From CADEDV01 sp036383515 (GTDB taxonomy: Bacteria > Bacteroidota > Bacteroidia > Chitinophagales > Chitinophagaceae): DNA of 16,473 nt. Below the pieces are notes generated by a model, which was not told the origin of the DNA, did no database searches, and saw only the letters and a program-made list of their open reading frames with translations. The stretch is from contig DASVOE010000117.1 in the NCBI GenBank assembly GCA_036383515.1, forward strand, positions 1-16,473. The letters are read 5' to 3'. Both the position numbers and the translations under genes were made by a program. Below are positions 1 through 5,426 of the stretch, piece by piece (the stretch's first letter is position 1; every line of letters starts with the position of its first letter).

Positions 1-498
1 GTTAGTGGTGCGGGAATTGGATACAATCGTATAATAGGTCTTACAATAGGAACAGGATTGGGAAGCGCTATTGCGATAGATGGTGAAGTGAAAGATGCAG
101 ATCTGTGGCGCAGTAAATTTAAAGACTCAATAGCGGAGGAATATTTATCGGCAAGATGGTTCCTTAAGCGTTACAGGGAGTTAACCGGTAATGCAGTAAA
201 AGATGTCAGGCAGCTGGCGTTGCTGGGAAGAGAGGATAGCGGTGCACAAAATATATTTAAGGAATTTGGCATTAACCTCGGAGCTTTTCTGTTGCCGCAT
301 ACAATGATGCATAAAATAGAAATGATAGTATTGGGTGGAAATATTTCAAAGTCATACTCTTTATTTTCTTCAACGTTGAATGACTATTTCATTGCAGAAG
401 GAATAAAAATTGAAGTACGAACTGCGGGGCTTTGGGAAGATGCGGCACTGATAGGAGGAGCAAGCCGGTTTTTCGAAAAGCAGAAAGAGCTGAACTGA
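1..498 (+). CDS. ROK-family sugar kinase/regulator, 3' part (5' end outside window)
   Basis: The reading frame is open from the first base and stops with TGA at 496-498, giving the C-terminal 165 residues. The stretch LTIGTGLGSAIAIDGEV (about residues 14-30 of the fragment) is the ROK glycine-rich motif that follows the catalytic region, and LGGNISKSY plus a closing GAS near the C-terminus are typical of the ROK C-terminal lobe. ROK proteins are mostly cytoplasmic sugar kinases (glucose, fructose, N-acetyl-sugars) or sugar-responsive repressors; the substrate cannot be told here. The HxGH/CxCGxxGC zinc motif that many ROK kinases carry after the glycine motif is absent; in its place is an acidic/aromatic stretch (DADLWRSKF, EEYLSARWF). 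A LacI-type regulator lies downstream, which fits a sugar-utilisation context. No N-terminal helix-turn-helix can be judged because the start is missing. Confidence 0.85.
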   Translation, partial: VSGAGIGYNRIIGLTIGTGLGSAIAIDGEVKDADLWRSKFKDSIAEEYLSARWFLKRYRELTGNAVKDVRQLALLGREDSGAQNIFKEFGINLGAFLLPHTMMHKIEMIVLGGNISKSYSLFSSTLNDYFIAEGIKIEVRTAGLWEDAALIGGASRFFEKQKELN

Positions 499-500
499 TG

Positions 501-654
501 GAACACGGATGAAACGGATTGGAGGCCTGCCTGTCGGCAGACAGGGATTAACACAGATTTTATTTTGGATCTGACTTCAAAGAGTTGTGTTGACCATGTG
601 AATTTGTAATAAAAGCATCCGTGCAAATCAGTTTAATCCGTGTCATCCGTGTTC
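501..654. repeat. Interspersed inverted-repeat element (20-bp terminal arms)
   Basis: The left arm at 501-520 (GAACACGGATGAAACGGATT) matches the reverse complement of the right arm at 635-654 at 19 of 20 positions. A second inner pair, GATTAACACAGAT starting near 546 and ATCCGTGCAAATC at 617-629, matches inverted at about 10 of 13 positions. Between them, 526-545 holds a compact palindromic block with nested stems (CCTGTC-GGCA-GACAGG, or CTGCC-TGTC-GGCAG). The sequence has no coding capacity of its own. Related cacggat/atccgtg repeats and cctgtcggcagacagg blocks are, to my recollection, scattered in Bacteroidota genomes. It fills nearly all of the 171-bp gap between the ROK and LacI genes and could form a long hairpin that separates their transcripts. 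Confidence 0.75.
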
Positions 655-669
655 TATAATAATTAAAAA

Positions 670-1683
670 ATGAAAAAAATTTCCATAAAAGACATTGCCA
701 GGCAGGCCGGGGTAGCACCTTCCACCGTGTCATGCGTCATTAATGGAAAGGCAAAAGAAAGAAGGATCAGTGATGAACTGGCCCGTTCTATTGAAACCAT
801 TGCGAGAAAGGCAGGTTTTCGTCCCAACAGTACTGCCGTGAGCCTGCGAACAGGGAAGTCAAATATTCTTGGACTGATAGTAGAAGATATTTCCAATCCT
901 TTCTTTGCAACACTGGCCAAAGCAATAGAAGATGAAGCTTATTTGCATGGCTACAAGCTGCTTTATTGCAGTACGGAGAACAATGATTCAAAAGGAAACG
1001 AACTGGTAAAAACATTGCTGGATCAGCAGGTGGATGGTTTTTTGATTACACCTTGCAAGGGAATGAAAAAATCGGTGGCAGATCTGCTGAGGCAAAAGAA
1101 ACCGGTGGTATTAATGGATAGACATTTCCCGGATATAAAAGCATCTTCCGTTACCGTGCATAATTACAAAGGAGTAAAAGAAGGAATGAAGCATCTGGCG
1201 CAAAAAGGCTATAACAACATTTCGTTTATTACGGTAGATCTTGACCAGGTACAAATGCACGAAAGGGAAAATGCCTACCATGATGCTATCGGGGAACTGG
1301 GTCTTCCCTTTTCAAAGGTGCTTAAAATGTCTTATGATCAACCGCACCAGGCATTTGTTGACCAGATCGCTGGATTTATCCAGGAGAACCCTGGCGCAGA
1401 TGCACTATTCTTTGCAACAAACTACCTTGGTGTATATGGATTGGAGAGTATAGGAAATCTTGAGCTGTCTATTCCGCAGGACCTGGCGATTGTTTGTTTT
1501 GATGATCATGACTTCTTTAAGATATACAAACCTTCTATCACCGTGATAGAGCAACCGATCCATGAAATGGCGATCACTGCCGTCGGAATACTGATCAGGA
1601 ATATCGAGAGTGTAAGTGATATAGACAAAAAAGCCAATCAGGAGATAAAAGAAACCCGGTTGATTGTCAGAAATTCAACTTGA
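670..1683 (+). CDS. LacI/GalR-family transcriptional regulator
   Basis: At 337 residues this has the usual LacI-family length. Residues 4-25 (ISIKDIARQAGVAPSTVS) are the canonical LacI helix-turn-helix, followed by a hinge-helix region around 50-62 (RPNSTAVSLRTGK) and a periplasmic-binding-protein-like effector domain from about residue 66 (NILGLIVEDISNPFF) to the end. It should bind operator DNA as a dimer and release or bind it when a sugar or related metabolite is present. The ATG at 670 is supported by the HTH starting at residue 4 and by the A-rich leader; there is no Shine-Dalgarno, as usual in Bacteroidota. It lies after a ROK gene on the same strand, separated by the inverted-repeat element, so co-regulation with sugar metabolism is likely but the target genes are not visible. 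Confidence 0.95.
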   Translation: MKKISIKDIARQAGVAPSTVSCVINGKAKERRISDELARSIETIARKAGFRPNSTAVSLRTGKSNILGLIVEDISNPFFATLAKAIEDEAYLHGYKLLYCSTENNDSKGNELVKTLLDQQVDGFLITPCKGMKKSVADLLRQKKPVVLMDRHFPDIKASSVTVHNYKGVKEGMKHLAQKGYNNISFITVDLDQVQMHERENAYHDAIGELGLPFSKVLKMSYDQPHQAFVDQIAGFIQENPGADALFFATNYLGVYGLESIGNLELSIPQDLAIVCFDDHDFFKIYKPSITVIEQPIHEMAITAVGILIRNIESVSDIDKKANQEIKETRLIVRNST

Positions 1684-1702
1684 GGATAGCTGCTGCTATC
1701 CT
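1683..1702 (+). terminator. Hairpin overlapping the LacI stop codon, possible terminator
   Basis: AGGATAGC (1683-1690) and GCTATCCT (1695-1702) form a perfect 8-bp stem with a TGCT loop, starting on the last base of the LacI stop codon. No T run follows (the next bases are TCAATATAATAA), so it is not a classical intrinsic terminator. It could be a weak terminator, an mRNA 3'-end stabiliser, or a dyad for a regulator of the next gene, which starts 39 bases downstream. Confidence 0.35.
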
Positions 1703-1741
1703 TCAATATAATAATTGTTAAATCTTATTCCTTTCTGAAAA

Positions 1742-2002
1742 ATGATTAACTTACTTAAAATTAAACCAACTGTGGACAAGCATAGACTACCTGAAATGAT
1801 AGATAGGTACCTCGCAGGTAAACTGTCCAGGGATCAACAGCTTGAGCTGGATCAATGGTATGCTTCATTTGAAAATAAAACAGAACTCTTTGAAGAAAAT
1901 TCACCTGCTATGCGTAAATTGCTGGCGCTGAAATTTTCTGAATTACAAAATAAACTATTCAACGAGGAGCTTGTGGCGGCAGAACATAGTGGGATAAGTT
2001 AG
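1742..2002 (+). CDS. Small FecR-N-terminus-like protein (putative soluble anti-sigma module)
   Basis: The 86-residue product is charged, has no signal peptide and no membrane segment. Residues about 18-60 (MIDRYLAGKLSRDQQLELDQW and the following helix) resemble the N-terminal cytoplasmic domain of Bacteroidota FecR-type anti-sigma factors, where a kYLxGxxSxxExxxLxxWy pattern forms the sigma-binding helical bundle. A normal FecR protein continues with a transmembrane helix and a periplasmic domain; here the frame stops before that, and only 53 bases separate it from the sigma gene, so there is no room for a lost tail. The gene sits just upstream of an ECF sigma factor on the same strand, which favours a partner role. 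The anti-sigma assignment is by pattern recognition, not alignment; it could be an unrelated small helical protein. Confidence 0.55.
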   Translation: MINLLKIKPTVDKHRLPEMIDRYLAGKLSRDQQLELDQWYASFENKTELFEENSPAMRKLLALKFSELQNKLFNEELVAAEHSGIS

Positions 2003-2055
2003 GGCCAACTACTACCAGGACGAATTTTTGTTAACCGTGAAATAAATGCGATTGC

Positions 2056-2625
2056 ATGAATATTGCTAATATGACTTACAAAAGTTACACGGACTTTGAA
2101 CTGTTCCGTCGGGTTAAGGATGATGACTTTAATGCATTCAGTGAACTGTATAAAAGATACTGGCCCTCTTTGGTGAATGCAGCATTCAAGCGATTAAACC
2201 GCAAGGATAAATCGGAAGACATTGCCCAGAATATTTTTGTGGATCTCTATGTAAGGAGAAGCTCGATCGAGCTGGATCGTTCTCTCAAATCTTACTTGCA
2301 CCAGGCGTTGAAATACAAAGTGCTTAATGAATACAGGGATGCATTGGTGAGAGCCCGGTACCAGGAGCAAATTTTTTTTAGCCCGGTTTGCAAAAACGAT
2401 TTTGCAATTCCCGCCGAGACACAGGAATTTGAACAGCATGTAAAAAGCGCTGTACAAAAACTACCTGGAAAATGCCGCCAGGTTTTTAGCATGAGTCGTG
2501 ATCATGAGCTCTCCAACAAAGAGATCTCCCATGAGATGCAGATCACGGTGAGTACAGTAGAACAGCATATTACCCGTGCGATAAAAACCTTGCGCAATGA
2601 AATTAAATCGCCGGCTGAATTCTGA
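2056..2625 (+). CDS. ECF RNA polymerase sigma factor (Bacteroides RpoE-like group)
   Basis: The product has 189 residues, the normal ECF length. Region 2 covers about residues 25-68, with AFSELYKRYWPSL and DIAQNIFVDLYVRR as the typical core-binding and -10-recognition helices. Region 4 covers about 130-182, with LPGKCRQVFSMSRDHELSNK followed by the helix-turn-helix EISHEMQITVSTVEQHITRA that reads the -35 element. The linker is short, as in ECF factors. ATG at 2056 is chosen; an in-frame ATG at 2071 would remove only five residues. It follows the small FecR-like gene by 53 bases, the reverse of the usual sigma-then-fecR order. No TonB/SusC-type receptor, the usual target of such pairs, lies nearby; the next gene is the FGE-like lipoprotein, which has its own upstream dyad. 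Confidence 0.9.
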   Translation: MNIANMTYKSYTDFELFRRVKDDDFNAFSELYKRYWPSLVNAAFKRLNRKDKSEDIAQNIFVDLYVRRSSIELDRSLKSYLHQALKYKVLNEYRDALVRARYQEQIFFSPVCKNDFAIPAETQEFEQHVKSAVQKLPGKCRQVFSMSRDHELSNKEISHEMQITVSTVEQHITRAIKTLRNEIKSPAEF

Positions 2626-2646
2626 TCGCAATTGACAATAAACCCA

Positions 2647-2664
2647 AATCCTGTTTACAGGATT
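2647..2664 (+). promoter_or_regulatory. Dyad site A, short-spaced variant of the cluster operator
   Basis: AATCCTGTTTACAGGATT is a perfect 18-bp inverted repeat with 8-bp arms and two central bases. It lies 21 bases after the sigma-factor stop and 32 bases before the FGE-like lipoprotein start. It shares ATCC, a CTGTTT centre and GGAT with sites B-D, but its ATCC-to-GGAT spacing is 8 instead of 10 bases, and no -7-like element is found at the 22-base distance seen for those sites. It may bind the same regulator with a different geometry, or be a transcript-level hairpin after the sigma gene. Confidence 0.45.
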
Positions 2665-2696
2665 GATGGTTATTCCAAATAAGAAAGAGTGCCGAT

Positions 2697-3830
2697 ATGT
2701 GGAAACGTGTAAATAAAATAAGTAACAGCAACTGGCCAATCTTCTTCACGCTGTTCATACTTGCCTCCTGCAAGAATGCCAATAACAATACCAACATCGT
2801 CTCACAGGACTCCATTCATTCATGTATGCGGGTGCCTTCAAGATTTGCAAGCGATACAGCTTCTTCTTCTGTTCATTTTAATGGCGATAGCTCTGTAGCC
2901 GGTATGGCGCTTATACCAGGTGGAACTTTTGAAATGGGCGGAGACAATAGCCAGGCCTCTGCAGACGAATTACCCAAACATACTGTTGAAGTTTCGCCTT
3001 TCTATATAGACATAACAGAAGTGACCAATGCACAGTTTCGCAAATTTGTTGAAGCTACAGGCTATATCACTACAGCCGAAAAAAAACCAGATTGGGAAGA
3101 AATGAAAAAAACTTTGCCGCCTGGAACTCCAAAGCCGGCGGAGGAATTATTACAGGCTGCATCGTTGGTATTTAAACCGTCGTCGGGGGCCGTTGACCTG
3201 AACGACTACAGTCAATGGTGGACCTGGGTGAAAGGCGCTGACTGGAAACATCCGCAGGGTCCGGCCAGCAACATACAGGGAAAAGACAATTACCCGGTAG
3301 TACAGGTGAGTTGGGATGATGCAATGGCTTATTGCAAATGGGCAGGCAAGCGTTTACCAACAGAAGCGGAGTGGGAGTTTGCAGCAAGAGGAGGTTTGAC
3401 CAATAATATATATCCATGGGGTAATGAACCTATCAATGAAGGCAAAGCAAAAGCGAACAGTTGGGAAGGAAAATTTCCCTACAGCAATGAACAAAAAGAC
3501 GGATATGTAAGGGCAGCCCCGGTGAAATCGTTCGCACCTAATGGTTATGGCTTGTATGATATGGCGGGCAATGTATGGGAATGGTGCAGCGATCTTTACA
3601 ACTATGACTATTACAAACAACTCGCCAGCAAAACAACGGTCAATCCACAAGGAGCATCTCAATCCTATGATCCGCAGGAACCCGGTATGGAAAAAAGAAG
3701 CTTAAGAGGCGGCAGTTTCCTATGCAATGATTCCTATTGCAGCGGCTATCGTGTAGCCAGGAGAATGAAAAGCAGTCATGATACAGGACTTGAACATACG
3801 GGGTTCAGGTGTGTGAGGGATGGTAAGTGA
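2697..3830 (+). CDS. Lipoprotein with formylglycine-generating enzyme (SUMF1/FGE-sulfatase) domain
   Basis: Residues 1-25 form a lipoprotein signal with lipobox LASC and Cys25 as the acylation site. After a Ser/Asn-rich linker, residues about 70-375 form a full FGE domain: MALIPGGTFEMGG, EVTNAQFRKFVEATGY, WWTWVKGADWKHPQGPAS, YPVVQVSWDDAMAYCKWAGK, RLPTEAEWEFAARGG, NGYGLYDMAGNVWEWCSDLY and a closing RGGSFLCNDSYCSGYR. Cys343 and Cys348 (C-x4-C) align with the two active-site cysteines of true FGEs (CHRSYC in human FGE), and the C-terminal GFRCV motif is intact. FGE oxidises a cysteine in the CxPxR motif of sulfatases to formylglycine, with copper. Keeping the cysteine pair sets it apart from non-catalytic SUMF1 relatives, but the lipoprotein location is odd. 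No sulfatase gene is in view. Alternative: a Cys-bearing SUMF1-domain protein with another substrate, as in some gliding lipoproteins. Confidence 0.9.
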   Translation: MWKRVNKISNSNWPIFFTLFILASCKNANNNTNIVSQDSIHSCMRVPSRFASDTASSSVHFNGDSSVAGMALIPGGTFEMGGDNSQASADELPKHTVEVSPFYIDITEVTNAQFRKFVEATGYITTAEKKPDWEEMKKTLPPGTPKPAEELLQAASLVFKPSSGAVDLNDYSQWWTWVKGADWKHPQGPASNIQGKDNYPVVQVSWDDAMAYCKWAGKRLPTEAEWEFAARGGLTNNIYPWGNEPINEGKAKANSWEGKFPYSNEQKDGYVRAAPVKSFAPNGYGLYDMAGNVWEWCSDLYNYDYYKQLASKTTVNPQGASQSYDPQEPGMEKRSLRGGSFLCNDSYCSGYRVARRMKSSHDTGLEHTGFRCVRDGK

Positions 3831-3916
3831 TAGTAGGGAGTATAGCTGATGTGTGCATTGTCAGGCCTAACCATTAGCAACCCATATTGTGCGTTGTGCT
3901 TTCTATCGTTACCTTT
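3831..3916. other. Convergent gap with no clear terminator
   Basis: This 86-bp stretch lies between the FGE-like gene (+) and the TfoX-like gene (-), which converge. I see no strong stem-loop and no T run that would mark an intrinsic terminator for either gene. Confidence 0.5.
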
Positions 3917-4252
3917 CTATTTTTTCTTCTTTGAAACTTTTGCTTGCAATGACCGCACATTGTTCGCAGAAATTGAAGCAAGCTCTTTCCATTTGTCTTT
4001 GTAATCAAAAGGAATCTGTACCCATTCTTTCATTGGCTTTCCTGCCATTGGTTCAAATGGTTGTGTTCCGGCCAAACTCAACGCCTCCTGTAAACTGTCA
4101 CCATTAAGTTTGACAACAATATTATCTTTCCAAAACATAGCCGCAGATTTTCCGTTTGATGTTTTCAGGCACAAACTGCCAAACATTTTTCCCAGTTTTA
4201 CATCGTCAATTTTTTTGGTCAATTCTATAAAGTATTCTTCAGCATTTGTCAT
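3917..4252 (-). CDS. TfoX N-terminal-domain-like protein
   Basis: The 111-residue product matches the TfoX/Sxy N-terminal domain pattern: KLGKMFGSLCLKTSNGKSAA (residues about 19-38), then MFWKDNIVVKLNG, FEPMAGKPMKEWVQIPFDYK, and a C-terminal helix ending in a Lys-rich tail. It has no signal peptide or membrane segment. The C-terminal half of the competence regulator TfoX is missing, as in many stand-alone proteins of this domain family, whose function is not settled; a role in competence should not be assumed. Its start codon overlaps the stop of the upstream membrane-protein gene by four bases (ATGA), so the two are probably translated together from one mRNA. Confidence 0.8.
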   Translation of the reverse strand: MTNAEEYFIELTKKIDDVKLGKMFGSLCLKTSNGKSAAMFWKDNIVVKLNGDSLQEALSLAGTQPFEPMAGKPMKEWVQIPFDYKDKWKELASISANNVRSLQAKVSKKKK

Positions 4253-4656
4253 ACCGATTGCTTTTTTAAAATTTTGGAAGCAATAAAAGCAAAGAGCCCT
4301 AAAATAAGGCCTGATACAAGTCCTACAATTGGACCTGTTATCAGCATCATTAGTCTTGGTGAGTCTGGCATTGGCATTTTCGTCAACATTTCAGCTTCTT
4401 TGGCGTGATTAGCGATGTAAGTATCAAATAAAAAAATGTGTGCTGCAGTAATCCAAACAGCATTTAACAGGCTAACCAAAAGTCCATGCAAAAAATATCT
4501 TGAAGAACAATTTTTTGCAATTAAGTACGCACAAATGATAAAAATTGCCAACCAGCAAAACGGCTCAACGTTGGATGGAATAAAATAAACTGTTGCTAAA
4601 GCCATTGCTAAACCAAATAGCGACAGCTTGAAAATTAAGTTCCAATTTAAATTCAT
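4249..4656 (-). CDS. Four-helix membrane protein of unknown function
   Basis: I do not recognise the family with certainty. The 135 residues contain four likely transmembrane segments at about 7-26, 31-49, 55-77 and 104-127, the last being very Gly-rich (LITGPIVGLVSGLILGLFAF). A polar, Met/Pro-containing loop (about 80-103, including EAEMLTKMPMPDSP) separates helices 3 and 4. The C-terminus is basic (ILKKQ), suggesting a cytoplasmic end. The gene overlaps the TfoX-like gene by four bases, and that pair looks like a two-gene operon, so a shared job is possible. No enzyme or transporter motifs are visible. Confidence 0.75.
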   Translation of the reverse strand: MNLNWNLIFKLSLFGLAMALATVYFIPSNVEPFCWLAIFIICAYLIAKNCSSRYFLHGLLVSLLNAVWITAAHIFLFDTYIANHAKEAEMLTKMPMPDSPRLMMLITGPIVGLVSGLILGLFAFIASKILKKQSV

Positions 4657-4706
4657 ATAGCTATCTTTTGATTGTTTATTAAAGTTATCGATTTACACTT
4701 GTATTT

Positions 4707-4735
4707 CCGGCCAACAGTTAAAGGGGATTGGCCGG
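4707..4735. other. GC-rich hairpin between the response regulator and the membrane-protein operon
   Basis: CCGGCCAA (4707-4714) and TTGGCCGG (4728-4735) form a perfect 8-bp stem with a 13-base loop. It lies 70-110 bases downstream of the response-regulator stop (minus strand) and about 50 bases upstream of the membrane-protein start. On the minus strand it is followed by AAATACAAG, not a T run. It is plausible as a factor-assisted 3' end of the kinase/regulator transcript. The rest of 4657-4811 shows no gene. Confidence 0.4.
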
Positions 4736-4811
4736 CAAAATCAAATAAGGTTGGAAAAAAACACTTGATTTTTCGATCCAGTTTGCAGGCATTGAAGTGA
4801 TAAATTGTGTA

Positions 4812-5426
4812 CTAAAGATACCCCCCCGAAACAGCTATCTTAATCAGCGCAGCGGTATTCTTTGCCTCCAACTTCGCCAACAGGTTTTTGCGATGTGTAT
4901 CTACTGTAGCTACACTGATAAATAATTGTTGTGCTATTTCAGCATTGGTCATTCCATCGGCGATCAGCTCTAATACTTCCTTTTCACGACGGGTTAAAAC
5001 AATATTGGCCCCATTCTCTTTTCTTAAAATATGCGAAGCTTCTTCACTTAGGTAAGTCTTTCCCTTTATAACTGTTTCAATGGCCCTTATTAATTCTTCC
5101 TGCGTAGCATTTTTTAGTACATAGCCAGAAGCGCCATTGTCCATCATTTTCTGAATAAAACTTTGCTGGTTGAAAGTACTTAGCCCGATTATAAAGACGG
5201 AAGGATATTTTCCTTTCACCTCTTTGCACAGATCGATCCCGCTTTTGTCGGGAAGATTTATATCCATCAATATTACATCGGGCAACTGCTTCTTTAGAAA
5301 GGCGAGGCACGAATCAGCATTCATGGCATGGCCGGCCCATTCAATGCCATTTTCATTTTGTAACAATGAGCGGATGCCTTCGATTACCATGTAATGATCA
5401 TCCACAATGAATATGCTTGTTGCCAT
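4812..5426 (-). CDS. NarL/LuxR-family response regulator
   Basis: The 204 residues comprise a receiver domain (about 4-120) and a LuxR-type DNA-binding domain (about 140-200). Receiver residues are complete: acidic pair Asp9/Asp10, phospho-acceptor Asp55 in VILMDINLPD, Ser83 at the switch position and Lys105 in GYVLKNA. The output domain reads LTRREKEVLELIADGMTNAE, then IAQQLFISVATVDTHRKNLL, a standard LuxR helix-turn-helix. It should be phosphorylated by the kinase encoded just upstream, dimerise and bind an inverted-repeat operator. Its start overlaps the kinase stop by one base (TAATG). A run of seven G (C on the + strand, 4821-4827) encodes Gly-Gly just before the end; slippage there would change only the last few residues. 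Candidate targets are the dyad sites B-D in the neighbouring secreted-protein cluster. Confidence 0.95.
   Translation of the reverse strand: MATSIFIVDDHYMVIEGIRSLLQNENGIEWAGHAMNADSCLAFLKKQLPDVILMDINLPDKSGIDLCKEVKGKYPSVFIIGLSTFNQQSFIQKMMDNGASGYVLKNATQEELIRAIETVIKGKTYLSEEASHILRKENGANIVLTRREKEVLELIADGMTNAEIAQQLFISVATVDTHRKNLLAKLEAKNTAALIKIAVSGGYL

Noticed and set aside
1683..1702. Hairpin AGGATAGC/GCTATCCT as a fifth member of the ATCC-N10-GGAT dyad family
   Set aside because: Its half-sites are inverted (GGAT outside left, ATCC right), the central GTTTT is missing, and no -7-like element lies at 22 bases.
3889..4107. Plus-strand open frame opposite the TfoX-like gene
   Set aside because: It is the antisense shadow of a well-supported TfoX-N-like protein and has no domain or leader of its own.
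4821..4827. Seven-base G/C run in the response-regulator gene as a phase-variation switch
   Set aside because: It lies in the last few codons; slippage would alter only the final residues and leave the DNA-binding domain intact.
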